64,000 bases of DNA from Bacteroidota bacterium (GTDB lineage: Bacteria > Bacteroidota > Bacteroidia > J057 > JADKCL01): contig JADKCL010000011.1 in NCBI GenBank assembly GCA_016718825.1, positions 183,927-247,926 of the forward strand, read 5' to 3'. A program made the position numbers and the translations under genes. Positions 26,746 to 35,105 of this stretch are shown here, piece by piece; position 1 is the first letter of the stretch; each line of letters begins with the position of its first letter. The notes under the pieces were generated by a model, which did not search any database, was not told where the DNA came from, and saw nothing but the letters and a program-made list of their open reading frames with translations.

Positions 26746-26782
26746 GAACTACAAATATAGTTTGTTTGGGGATGGTTGGCAA
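26746..26782 (-). promoter_or_regulatory. Promoter and candidate operator of the BlaI-M56 operon
   Basis: TATATTTG (26759-26752) with TTG (26782-26780) exactly 20 bases upstream. The -7 box is embedded in the inverted repeat AACTA-N6-TAGTT (26747-26762), similar in layout to Bla/Mec operators, where BlaI binding would block the polymerase. Confidence 0.6.
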
Positions 26783-26836
26783 GGGGGAGGTGGTCAGCAC
26801 ATTTGATTTCTAGGACAATTGCCGTCCAATCCATTA

Positions 26837-26995
26837 TTAACCAGCAGTTTGTTCGTCCTTTACTCCCCGTTCCCGCTTGTTTTTGGCCTTTTGCTGTTTG
26901 AAGTATTCTGAAAGTTGTTTTTCATCATCCGCCGTCAACCGATGGGTTTGGCTGCCGATAAATTCGACTTCAAGTTCAAGTACTTTCTTTTTCAT
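26837..26995 (-). CDS. Small basic/acidic protein of 52 residues, unknown
   Basis: The short frame MKKKVLELEVEFIGSQTHRL continues as a charged helical protein ending in a Lys/Arg-rich tail. AGGA lies 9-6 bases before the ATG at 26995, one of the few Shine-Dalgarno-like sequences in this window; an in-frame ATG at 27001 is too close to it. The codon use and the RBS make it credible, but there is no family match I can name. It lies just upstream of the BlaI promoter on the same strand. Confidence 0.5.
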   Translation of the reverse strand: MKKKVLELEVEFIGSQTHRLTADDEKQLSEYFKQQKAKNKRERGVKDEQTAG

Positions 26996-27170
26996 TTTCA
27001 TTCCTCTTTAAAATATTTACCAATCAAAAATTTACAAATTATTCCCATTCGCTGCGTGATTTCGTCCGACGACGTGTTTGATTGACATTTCCCTCCGAAA
27101 ACGCTTCCTGACCCCACGGTTGAATTCGGTACAGCCATTCTCTCGCGTCAACATTGCGTCCTTTGCTAAC

Positions 27171-27245
27171 CTTGGCGTTCTTTGCGTTTTCCTCGATTGC
27201 TCTTAAACGCAAAGCTCGCAAAGGGTTCGCAAAGAACGCCGAGCA
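27171..27245. repeat. Imperfect inverted repeat built from CTTTGCG/CGCAAAG units
   Basis: GGCGTTCTTTGCG near 27173-27190 is matched by the complementary CGCAAAGAACGCC near 27230-27242, and CGCAAAG/GCAAAGG units recur between them. It could fold as a hairpin. Reading frames across it (such as a 77-residue one on the minus strand) are non-coding. Similar GCAAAG-rich palindromes occur as dispersed repeats in many genomes; whether this one is multi-copy cannot be seen from one window. Confidence 0.5.
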
Positions 27246-27286
27246 TTGGTTCAAACCGATTAAATTCACCAACCAACTTTTAGAAA

Positions 27287-27511
27287 ATGAAAAACGGAGT
27301 CTGCATCAAGTGTAAAAGTACGAAAGTCAACAAGGTGAAAACCCAAGACCGTGGGCAGGAAAGCTTTTTCGGTTCCTCGGAGTTACATGTCGTCCATGAG
27401 GTGTATGATCCAACTAGAATTTTCTTTTCAGACCGGTCTGTCCACTATGTTTTGGAGGCTTGGGCTTGCTTCGAATGCGGATATGTAGAATCCTATATGC
27501 GGCTGCCCTAA
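27287..27511 (+). CDS. Small zinc-ribbon protein
   Basis: The 74-residue protein has two CxxC knuckles, CIKC (residues 6-9) and CFEC (about 61-64), spaced as in a zinc ribbon. The segment between is beta-prone. Similar small stand-alone ribbons occur widely; a role in nucleic-acid or protein contact is possible but unsupported. It is a single gene on the plus strand between the CGCAAAG repeat and the convergent DUF1573 gene. Confidence 0.65.
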   Translation: MKNGVCIKCKSTKVNKVKTQDRGQESFFGSSELHVVHEVYDPTRIFFSDRSVHYVLEAWACFECGYVESYMRLP

Positions 27512-27583
27512 TCGCCTTTCTTAGCTTGAAACGGGAATAGACGACTGCAAAAGTCGCCTAACCCCAATTTTGCTGGACAGAAC

Positions 27584-28027
27584 TTACTCCACCACTTCAC
27601 CTTCAAATGCCAGGATGACATTCTTGGGATCCGTGTTGGCGGTAATGGTGACCGTTTTGCTGAACGTTCCAACGGTCTTTGCGCCATATTCGGCTTCGAT
27701 ATAGCCGGATTCACCCGGCTTGACGGGGTCTTTGGTGTAATCCGTGGCCGTACAGCTGCAGGCAGGTTTGACGGTTTCCAAAATAAGATCTGCAGTTCCG
27801 GTGTTGGTGAAGGTGAACCGGTGCCTGACAGGCACATCCTTTTGGACTTGGCCAAATTTGAAGGAGGTTTCGGCGAAGGCGATCGAGGTCACAGCGGGAG
27901 CAGCCTCATCCGAGACGGTGGTCACGGGAATTGGGTCAGTGATTTTTGCGCCAGCCGTTTCCTGTTGGCAGGATGCGAGCAAAGCGGCGGGAAGGAGCAA
28001 GGCAAGAAGAAACTGTTTCATTTTCAT
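27584..28027 (-). CDS. DUF1573 domain lipoprotein
   Basis: The 147-residue product has a lipoprotein signal peptide with lipobox LLASC (Cys20). The mature part carries one DUF1573 immunoglobulin-like domain: FKFGQVQKDVPVRHRFTFTN, then ILETVKPACSCTATDY and GYIEAEY. The paired cysteines ACSC are typical of the family. It is probably a periplasmic or outer-membrane protein of unknown role. ATG codons at 28027 and 28021 are both possible. Confidence 0.85.
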   Translation of the reverse strand: MKMKQFLLALLLPAALLASCQQETAGAKITDPIPVTTVSDEAAPAVTSIAFAETSFKFGQVQKDVPVRHRFTFTNTGTADLILETVKPACSCTATDYTKDPVKPGESGYIEAEYGAKTVGTFSKTVTITANTDPKNVILAFEGEVVE

Positions 28028-28053
28028 AAGACGAAGTGTTTTTTAACCTGCAA

Positions 28054-28088
28054 CAAATCTAAAACTAAATTCATAGTTGTGCAACTAT
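28054..28088 (-). promoter_or_regulatory. Promoter of the DUF1573 gene with overlapping 16-bp palindrome
   Basis: TAGATTTG (28061-28054) with TTG (28084-28082) exactly 20 bases upstream on the minus strand. A perfect palindrome ATAGTTGTGCAACTAT (28073-28088) covers the upstream box, a likely binding site for a dimeric regulator. Confidence 0.6.
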
Positions 28089-28158
28089 TGTTTTAGTTTA
28101 TTAACAATTGCCTTGGCCCATTCGCAACAAAACATCCCCCGGCTGGTTTTTCAGTTTC

Positions 28159-28166
28159 TATCTTTG
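28159..28166 (+). promoter_or_regulatory. Candidate -7 promoter element of the GroES-like gene
   Basis: TATCTTTG ends 5 bases before the ATG at 28172, implying a leaderless message. No good TTG box lies 19-21 bases upstream. Confidence 0.4.
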
Positions 28167-28171
28167 CTCTC

Positions 28172-28567
28172 ATGAAAACCAGGACGGAAAATACTCCCGC
28201 TGAAAAACTCGCACGCCTCATCATCGTGGGTGACCGCGTGCTGATCAAACCGAAAGCCGAAACCGAACGCACGAAAACTGGATTGTTTTTGCCGCCGGGA
28301 GTCGAAGAAAAAGAGGAAATTGGCTGGGGATGGATCATGAAAATCGGTCCGGGCTACCCGATACCAGTGCCGACCGACGATAGCCTCGAGCCCTGGAAAG
28401 AGGCAGACGAACGGATCAAATATGTGCCGCTGCAAACCAAGGTTGGGGATTTGGCCATCTTCTTAAAGCGCGCTGCCTTTGAAGTCATCTACGAAGACGA
28501 AAAATATTTCATCGTGCCACAGGGTTCGATCTTGATGCTCGAACGCGACGAGGATTTGATCAATTAA
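28172..28567 (+). CDS. GroES-like co-chaperonin fold protein (divergent)
   Basis: The 131-residue protein matches the GroES beta-barrel at its ends: VGDRVLIKPKAETERTKTGL at residues 19-38 and KVGDLAIFLKRAAFEVIYEDEKYFIVP near 90-118. It is longer than the usual 95 residues, with a Trp-rich central insert (WGWIMKIGPGYPIPVPTDD) in place of the ordinary dome loop. No groEL lies in the window. It may be an accessory member rather than the main co-chaperonin. It is followed after 7 bases by a RibD-like reductase. Confidence 0.7.
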   Translation: MKTRTENTPAEKLARLIIVGDRVLIKPKAETERTKTGLFLPPGVEEKEEIGWGWIMKIGPGYPIPVPTDDSLEPWKEADERIKYVPLQTKVGDLAIFLKRAAFEVIYEDEKYFIVPQGSILMLERDEDLIN

Positions 28568-28574
28568 CCATCCC

Positions 28575-29099
28575 ATGAAAACAACAATTCATATTGCCAC
28601 GAGTCTCGACGGTTTTGTCGCCGACGCTGCCAACAGCGTACATTGGCTGGAAAGCCTTTCCTCCGATATTGGTGTTTTTGAACGCATTTTGCCGTTTATG
28701 CAGGCTGTCGATGGCGTCGTCTTGGGCCGCAAAACCTACGAAGCCGCATTGGAATACGGGGAATGGCCCTACCGCAAAAAACAATGTTTGGTCGTGACGA
28801 GTTCGACGGCGCAACCTACCACGCCGGACACGTATTTCATTCGCCCGGAAGAAGTGATGGACAAGGCGAATGCATTGGGCATCCAACACCTGTGGGTGGT
28901 CGGCGGCGGGCAATTGAATGGCTACATGGTCGAGCAAGGCTGGATTGACGAATTGATCGTCACCGTTTCGCCGATCGTCTTGGGCAATGGTCAACCGTTG
29001 ATGGCTTCGCTGGGAAAACATACGCTCTTGCAATTGTTTGATCTCTATCCGCTGCCGGATGGTTTCATCGAGCTGAGTTATAGACTTCAACGCACCTAA
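28575..29099 (+). CDS. Dihydrofolate reductase / RibD C-terminal family protein
   Basis: This 174-residue protein has the DHFR-like fold of the RibD_C family: IATSLDGFVAD at the N terminus, DGVVLGRKTYEA (about 47-58), the NADPH-binding segment LWVVGGGQLNGYM (about 105-117) and the C-terminal VSPIVLGNGQPL. Members reduce pteridine or pyrimidine substrates; the real substrate is not predictable. It probably shares a transcript with the GroES-like gene. Confidence 0.85.
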   Translation: MKTTIHIATSLDGFVADAANSVHWLESLSSDIGVFERILPFMQAVDGVVLGRKTYEAALEYGEWPYRKKQCLVVTSSTAQPTTPDTYFIRPEEVMDKANALGIQHLWVVGGGQLNGYMVEQGWIDELIVTVSPIVLGNGQPLMASLGKHTLLQLFDLYPLPDGFIELSYRLQRT

Positions 29100-29212
29100 G
29101 GCGCATTCCTCCAACAATACTTGGAATGGAATCTCCCCTTTGCATTCGTTTTGCAAGAAAAACCATTCCTCGCTAACTTTCCGCTCATTCTCAAGGCGAT
29201 GCCCAAAAATTG

Positions 29213-30121
29213 ATGCGCAAAATCTTACTGACACTCTTGTTATGCCTGCCCTTCGCCACAGCTTGGACACAGGTTCCGGAATATGACTATTTCCCAGCAA
29301 GCCATTGCCAGGCGCTTGGCATCCGCACAGTAACGGTCTATCAGTCCAATGTGGACTCTGCAAGTGCGCGTTCCACAACTGGAAAGTCCATTCGCTTGGC
29401 AAAAAACATCGATCGTCAAATCACCTTTGATGCTGAGGGAAGACGGGTCAAGCTCGTGAAGTTCATTCGCGGAGGTGCGATGGTCCAGCAAGAAATCAAT
29501 TTCCAATACGCTGCGTACGGGCTGCTCGAATCTGAAACGCTACGCCTGTATCATACCAACAACGCAGATTCGACAAAGCTCATCCAAAGCCGTGAAAAGG
29601 TGTACTACCATGACAATTTCGGCATACTGAACGCAACGGCAAACTATCTCCTATCAGGAACGAAGCGCACTCTGGTCGACAGCACAACGATTGAATTGGA
29701 TTCCGAGGCGCGCATTTCCAAGGAATCCGTTTTTGTTCCCGAATCCAAACAAAAGCCGCAACTGGTAAAGTCCTACGCCTACCAAGACAACAAGATCGTC
29801 GTCACGACACTGATCGAAGGTCAAGTCAGCAACCGTGATGAACATCTGCTTCGGGACCAGTGGTTTTCCGTTCAGGAGTTAAACTTTGCCGCAAATGAAC
29901 CTACGCCACGTTTGGAGACACAAAACAAATATGACGCAAACAACCGATTGGTTGAGATTCGCTACCTCCCGGATTGGAAACACTTTGTTCCTGCAGAAAC
30001 CGTGGTCCTGCGCAAAAACACCTTTGACAAACAGGGGCGGCTCACCGAGGCACGACTCGAATACGCAGACGGAAAAGCGACCTTGGAGCTGTATGATTAC
30101 AGCAACGAAACCGATGAATGA
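29213..30121 (+). CDS. Secreted protein with YD-like repeats
   Basis: The 302-residue product has a signal peptide (MRKILLTLLLCLPFATAWT) and repeated beta-hairpin units of about 40-50 residues that contain D-A-x-G-R-R or D-x-Q-G-R-L followed by aromatic residues (for example TFDAEGRRVKLVKF, TFDKQGRLTEARLEYADG). This is the pattern of degenerate RHS/YD repeats without a toxin end. A TTG one codon upstream is ignored in favour of ATG. The gene at 58728 encodes a protein with the same design. Confidence 0.6.
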   Translation: MRKILLTLLLCLPFATAWTQVPEYDYFPASHCQALGIRTVTVYQSNVDSASARSTTGKSIRLAKNIDRQITFDAEGRRVKLVKFIRGGAMVQQEINFQYAAYGLLESETLRLYHTNNADSTKLIQSREKVYYHDNFGILNATANYLLSGTKRTLVDSTTIELDSEARISKESVFVPESKQKPQLVKSYAYQDNKIVVTTLIEGQVSNRDEHLLRDQWFSVQELNFAANEPTPRLETQNKYDANNRLVEIRYLPDWKHFVPAETVVLRKNTFDKQGRLTEARLEYADGKATLELYDYSNETDE

Positions 30122-30186
30122 GCCTGTCAACGGCAAAATCACCAGCGAAAGGCATTGATTTTAGCTTATTTTCTTAACTTGGTGCA

Positions 30187-30849
30187 ATGCGAAACTTCAT
30201 TTGCTTGATCATCCTGCTTGCCGGTCTGGACCTGCAAGCGCAAGTATTTCTGCCTGGCAAGCTCATCACATCCGATGGCGACACCCTTGTTGGGCTTGTT
30301 GCTGAACAAGGAGGCATCACTTGGTCGTACAAAGAATCCAAAAATGCCGCGGTACATATCTATACGCGTCGTCAAATTGTGGGCTTTCAACGCAAGGATG
30401 AGGTCTATGAGGAGCACGTGATCGAGGTGCTGCGCGGGAAGTTTCCTGAGCGCGTCAAGGACTTTGTCCTCGTCGTCGAGGAAGGGCAAGTGCGTTTGCT
30501 GCGGTATGACGGTGTCGGCATTTTCGGAAGCGACCACACCTGCTACTTTCTTCACGAAAAAGAAATGGCAAGCCCTTTGCGGGTAAATGTGGACGCTGCC
30601 AACTTCCGCGTACAAATGCGGCAATACTTTGGCGACTATGCCGAGTTGGCCGAGAAAATCAAATCCAAGGAGCTCGGCTACGACAAGATCCAGGAAATCG
30701 TGCAGATTTACAATGCTTGGTACAAGCTGCAGCCGCATGATGACGAATTCAAGCCCACTGAAAAGGAGCCTGCTGCCGAAAAGCCCGTCAAGGAAAAGAA
30801 ACCCAAGAAGGAAAAAGAAGACAAGGAAGACGCCTCTTCCGAGGACTGA
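30187..30849 (+). CDS. Exported protein with lysine/glutamate-rich tail, unknown function
   Basis: The 220-residue protein has a signal peptide (MRNFICLIILLAGLDLQAQ), a beta-rich domain (about 20-130, including GKLITSDGDTLVGLV), a helical segment and a tail (about 180-220) made almost only of Lys, Glu, Pro and Asp. The tail could be a flexible linker or protein-protein contact region. I do not recognise a family. It lies 65 bases after the YD-like gene. Confidence 0.6.
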   Translation: MRNFICLIILLAGLDLQAQVFLPGKLITSDGDTLVGLVAEQGGITWSYKESKNAAVHIYTRRQIVGFQRKDEVYEEHVIEVLRGKFPERVKDFVLVVEEGQVRLLRYDGVGIFGSDHTCYFLHEKEMASPLRVNVDAANFRVQMRQYFGDYAELAEKIKSKELGYDKIQEIVQIYNAWYKLQPHDDEFKPTEKEPAAEKPVKEKKPKKEKEDKEDASSED

Positions 30850-30885
30850 TCGGCACTTCGCATTCTGACCAATTCTTGAATCACC

Positions 30886-31917
30886 TTGGCTTCCCCACCG
30901 AAAAAGCCCTCGCGCGTCCGTAGACTGCTTGCCCGCTCCCTTTACATTTTGGGCGTACTTTTGGTGCTCGGCATCGCTGGCGAATTGACAGCGCGCTTCA
31001 TGGGTTTCCGTCCATGGACGGAAACCATCCAAACCATCTCCATCCAACCGGCAGGCAGCTTTTACCAAGCAGATTCTACATTGGGTTACCGTGGGAAACC
31101 TGGAAAATTCGACCTTTCGATCAACAACAAACTTCCCTTTTCCGTCACGCATGACTCCACTGGATGGCGCATTAGCAGCCCACACTCGATGCCCGACAGC
31201 CTTCCCGAAATCTGGATTCTCGGCTGCAGCTTCACGCATGGGTACGGAGTGAATGACATGGAAACCTATCCCGCGCAACTGCAAGAATTGATGCCCGGCT
31301 ACCGCGTGCGCAATTTCGGAATGGATGGCTATGGTACATTTCAAAACTGGATGACCCTGAGACACGAGCTTGCCAAGGGACAAAAACCCGCATTGGTCGT
31401 TCTCGCCTACGGCGCGTTCCATGATCAGCGCAACACCGCCAACCGTTACTGGCGCAAAGCGCTCCACGGTCAGCAAATCGCAGAAGGTCTGCGCTACCCC
31501 TACATCCGCCTCGACGAAAACGATTCGCTCCATGTACACTACGCACAACTCCAATACCATCCGCTACCGTTACAACGCCATCTCGCCCTTCCTTCCTTGA
31601 TCGAGGAACGCTGGAACCGCAACGAAGACAAGGGCTTGCGCAGCAAGTACGTCACCGAAATTCTCATCCGGCGCATTGCGGAGGCAAGTCATCAGGCAGG
31701 TGCACATTTTGTGCTTGCAGGCATCTACCGCCATGAAGAAACCACCAGCATGCTGCGCATCTTTCACCTTGATCGCCTTCACACGGTCGATATCAGTGAA
31801 AATTTGGAAAGGCCCCTCCTTCGGATCTCGCTCGACAATGGTCATCCCAACCCGATCGCCCATCAGCTGATGGCCGTTTCACTGAAGAAATATCTGGAAC
31901 AGAAGGTACTTAAGTAA
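30886..31917 (+). CDS. Membrane-anchored SGNH/GDSL hydrolase
   Basis: The 343-residue protein starts with TTG, has an N-terminal basic segment and one transmembrane helix (about 17-38), then an SGNH-type domain. The nucleophile block is ILGCSFTHGYGVND (Ser about residue 114), block II/III residues follow (FGMDGYGTFQNW), and DNGHPNPIAHQLM near 320 supplies the Asp and His. Such enzymes remove O-acyl groups from polysaccharides or lipids outside the membrane. No acyltransferase partner adjoins. It ends 100 bases before ppk1. Confidence 0.78.
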   Translation: MASPPKKPSRVRRLLARSLYILGVLLVLGIAGELTARFMGFRPWTETIQTISIQPAGSFYQADSTLGYRGKPGKFDLSINNKLPFSVTHDSTGWRISSPHSMPDSLPEIWILGCSFTHGYGVNDMETYPAQLQELMPGYRVRNFGMDGYGTFQNWMTLRHELAKGQKPALVVLAYGAFHDQRNTANRYWRKALHGQQIAEGLRYPYIRLDENDSLHVHYAQLQYHPLPLQRHLALPSLIEERWNRNEDKGLRSKYVTEILIRRIAEASHQAGAHFVLAGIYRHEETTSMLRIFHLDRLHTVDISENLERPLLRISLDNGHPNPIAHQLMAVSLKKYLEQKVLK

Positions 31918-32017
31918 GCGCTGCGGCGGATTCATTTTGCTTGGAAAGGCTTGAAGCCTTGTATGTGCGGGTCAATGCATCTATTTTCGCCTTTCTAGAA
32001 AATTCAATGCTCCCATC

Positions 32018-34104
32018 ATGGCCCTTAACTTGAGAGATGCCAGTCTTTACTTCAACCGCGAACTAAGCTGGCTCAAATTCAACGAACGCGTTCTCGAAGA
32101 GGCCGCAGACCTAAACCACCCTTTGTTGGAGCGCCTGAAGTTCCTTTCCATCTTCAGCTCCAACCTCGATGAATTTTTCATGATTCGTGTGGCCGGGCTC
32201 AAAGAGCAATTGGCTGCAGGCATACATGAGCTGCCAGAAGACGGGCTCGCTCCCCGCGAAACCCTAACGCAAATCTCCAACAAAGTCCATGAAGACGTCG
32301 CCAAGCATGGCTTATTGCTTAACGAGGATGTCATGCCACTCCTTCGCAAAAAGGGGATTCGCATTCGGTACTACAATACGCTTACGAATGAACAAAAGGC
32401 AGACCTCGAGGTTTACTTCAAGGAAAAGGTATTTCCCGTCCTGACACCGCTTGCCGTCGACCCCTCTCACCCGTTTCCACAATTGCGCAACCTCGGCCTG
32501 AATCTGTTGGTCGAATTGCGTGACCCTGCGATGAAAAAGGAACGGAAAATTGCGGTTTTGCCCTGCCGAGCCTTCTGAACAGGTTTATTCCACTGGCTGG
32601 GAAAAACAAGGCGGATTGTTTGCTCCTCGAAGATTTAGTGGCGCCACACCTCGACATGTTGTTTCCCAACATGCTCATTCTGAGTGCCAATTGCTTCCGA
32701 ATCACCCGCAACGCCGACATGGACCTCTCGGAGGCTGAGGCCGATGACCTGCTCAAGCTCATCGAAAGGGAGTTGCGCAAAAGAAGAATGGGAACGTTGA
32801 TCCGGCTTGAGGTATCGGATAAAATGCCCGTTGAAAACCGGAAATTTTTGCAGGAAATGACCGGGCTCCAAGAAAGGGCCATCTATGATATCACCGGTCC
32901 ATTGGACATCGCCTCCTTCATCCACTTTTTGGATTTGCCGTTTCCCGATCTCAAGGATCCAGCCTTTACACCGAGCCTGCATCCGAGGATCACAAAATCA
33001 GCCTCCATCTTTGACGCGATCCGCAAGCAAGACGTGTTGCTCCAACACCCTTATGACAGTTTCAACCATGTGATCGACCTTGCACAGGAGGCTGCGCGCG
33101 ACCCACAGGTACTCGCGATCAAGGTCACGCTCTACCGCACGAGCGGGAAAAGTGCCATCGTACAGGCACTCAAGGAAGCCACGGCCAAAGGCAAGCAGGT
33201 CACTGCCCTCATCGAACTCAAGGCCCGATTCGACGAGGAAACCAATATCGTCTGGGCCAAGGAACTCGAGCACGTCGGCGTCAACGTCATCTACGGACTT
33301 CTCGGCCTCAAAACGCACTGCAAACTTCTGATGATCGTGCGGCAGGAAGAGGGGCAGATTCGCCGTTACGTACACATGAGTACCGGCAATTACAACGCCC
33401 GGACTTCCCGCATCTACACCGACATCGGCCTGATGACCGCCGATGAGTCCATCGGAAAGGACGTCTCTGAATTGTTCAATCTGTTAACGGGTTACAGCGG
33501 TCAGCGGGAATGGCGGAAATTGTTTGTGGCGCCGATCAACCTGCGCGACAACTTGGTCAAGCTCATACAGCTCTGCATTACCAACCATTCTCCTGAGCAT
33601 CCGAGCCATATTCAGATGGTCATGAATCAACTTGTGGATCCGCAGATGATTCAGACCTTGTACCGTGCATCCATCAAAGGTGTGAAGGTCGATTTGGTCG
33701 TGCGCGGGGTTTGCTGTTTACGACCAGGGGTACCCGGAATTTCAGAAAACATCACGGTACGCAGCATCGTCGGCAGATTTTTGGAGCATTGCCGCATCTT
33801 CCACTTCAAGTACAACGGCGAACAGAAAATCTACATGGGTAGCGCCGACTTGATGCAACGCAACCTCAACCGCCGTGTCGAGATCACGTTCCCACTCGAG
33901 GATCCGGAACAAAAGGAGCGTGTGCTGGAAATCCTCGAGGTGATGTTCAAGGACAATGTAAAGGCCCGGCTTTTGCAGCAGGATGGCAGCTTCATCCGCG
34001 CGCAGCCGCGCCGCAATGAGAAGTTGATGAACTCCCAGGCATATTTCTTACAGCAAGCTGCTGACCGTCAGCGGCAAATCGACACGATCAATAAGCAGGA
34101 CTAA
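32018..34104 (+). CDS. ppk1: Polyphosphate kinase, interrupted by a one-base frameshift
   Basis: The product synthesises polyphosphate from ATP. The first frame (MALNLRDASLYFNRELSWLK..., 32018-32578) covers the N-terminal and head domains and stops prematurely. The second frame continues from about 32563: PSLLNRFIPLAGKNKAD, then LLLEDLVAPHLDMLFP, through the catalytic region HCKLLMIVR, with the phosphorylated-His segment YVHMSTGNYN and the second HKD-like part MGSADLMQRNLNRRVE. Removing the frameshift gives about 695 residues, the usual PPK1 length. One base appears to be missing near 32562-32566. Both halves are well conserved, which fits a sequencing indel or very recent mutation. Confidence 0.9.
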
Positions 34105-34137
34105 TATTCTGTCTGCACAGCTTGTGCGAGTATCCGC

Positions 34138-35016
34138 TTACAATTTCTTCTTGAAATACGATTTAAGTCGCGCCAAGCTGAGCGGCAGCCAAGGTCCTGG
34201 TTCGGAAAGTGAACCCTTCCAGGCTTTCCCTCGCCGTAAGTAAAACTTGGCGAAGGTTCCTTGGGTGATTCCCCATTTTTCCAGGAACTGCCTTGGGCCG
34301 TCATTTTTTTTGACCTTGCCCGTGCTTTTGGTCTGGAAATGGTAAACACGGCTTTGGGCCACACCCTTGAAATACCGCACACCCGCCTGCCAGAGTTTCA
34401 TGGAAAAATCAGGATCGGACGACATCCCGGGACTGAATTCGACGGAGTAGCCACCGACCTCGTCCCAAAGGGCCTTCGGCACCACATTGGGCGGCCACGT
34501 GGCACCTGACCAATCTTGTTTTTGCCAGCTTGAGAAGGATGCCAGCAAATCCGCTTCGCGGTAGTCGGCAGTCGTGCGCCCGAAATCAAATGGCGCCAAG
34601 GCGCAGGGGTTATGGGTATCGGTCGGCTCGATCATCGTACCGGAAACAAACCAACGGTCATGGCCGATCGATTCGATTTCTTGGACGAGCGCAGCATCCC
34701 AACCTGGCAAAACGGCCATGTCGTCGTTGAGGAAGCAGATGTAGGGCGTGTACGCAAGCTTGGCGGCAGCATTGAGCGCATGGCAGACGCCCACGTTTTC
34801 CGTGGAATAGGTATGGTCGAGCCCTTGGGCGCGCACCCATGCGAGGGTTCCGTCACTGCCTTCGTTCACATGGACGATCAACTGATGGGCGTAGGTGGAA
34901 TGCCGCCGGATGGAATCCACACATAGCTGCAAGTAGGCGAGATTGTTCCACGTGGGAATCAAAATGCTGAACTTGGCATCGCCTTGGAGCGTCACGCTAT
35001 GGGATTCGATTTTCAT
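34138..35016 (-). CDS. GT2 family glycosyltransferase
   Basis: The 292-residue protein starts at MKIESHSV and has a GT-A fold: FSILIPTWNNLAYLQLCVDSI at the N terminus, the nucleotide-binding acidic motif FLNDDMAVLPGWD (about 95-107) and the conserved GGYSVEFSPGMSSDPDF segment. It likely adds a sugar to a cell-surface glycan using a nucleotide-sugar donor. The longer frame includes 33 unsupported residues. It is divergent from a NodB-like protein, 89 bases away. Confidence 0.85.
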   Translation of the reverse strand: MKIESHSVTLQGDAKFSILIPTWNNLAYLQLCVDSIRRHSTYAHQLIVHVNEGSDGTLAWVRAQGLDHTYSTENVGVCHALNAAAKLAYTPYICFLNDDMAVLPGWDAALVQEIESIGHDRWFVSGTMIEPTDTHNPCALAPFDFGRTTADYREADLLASFSSWQKQDWSGATWPPNVVPKALWDEVGGYSVEFSPGMSSDPDFSMKLWQAGVRYFKGVAQSRVYHFQTKSTGKVKKNDGPRQFLEKWGITQGTFAKFYLRRGKAWKGSLSEPGPWLPLSLARLKSYFKKKL

Positions 35017-35105
35017 CAGCCTGCAATTTAGGCGGCGACCTTTGATGTTGCAATCTTTCTGCACCACGTCCAAAAGCGAAATGCCTTTCTTAACTTCCCG
35101 CTGAA

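Noticed and set aside
27039..27272. 77-residue minus-strand frame
   Set aside because: It runs through the CGCAAAG hairpin; such Leu/Arg/Ala-rich translations are a known product of this type of repeat.
31945..31965. Hairpin AAGGCTTGAAGCCTT before ppk1 as terminator
   Set aside because: There is no T run after the stem on either strand.
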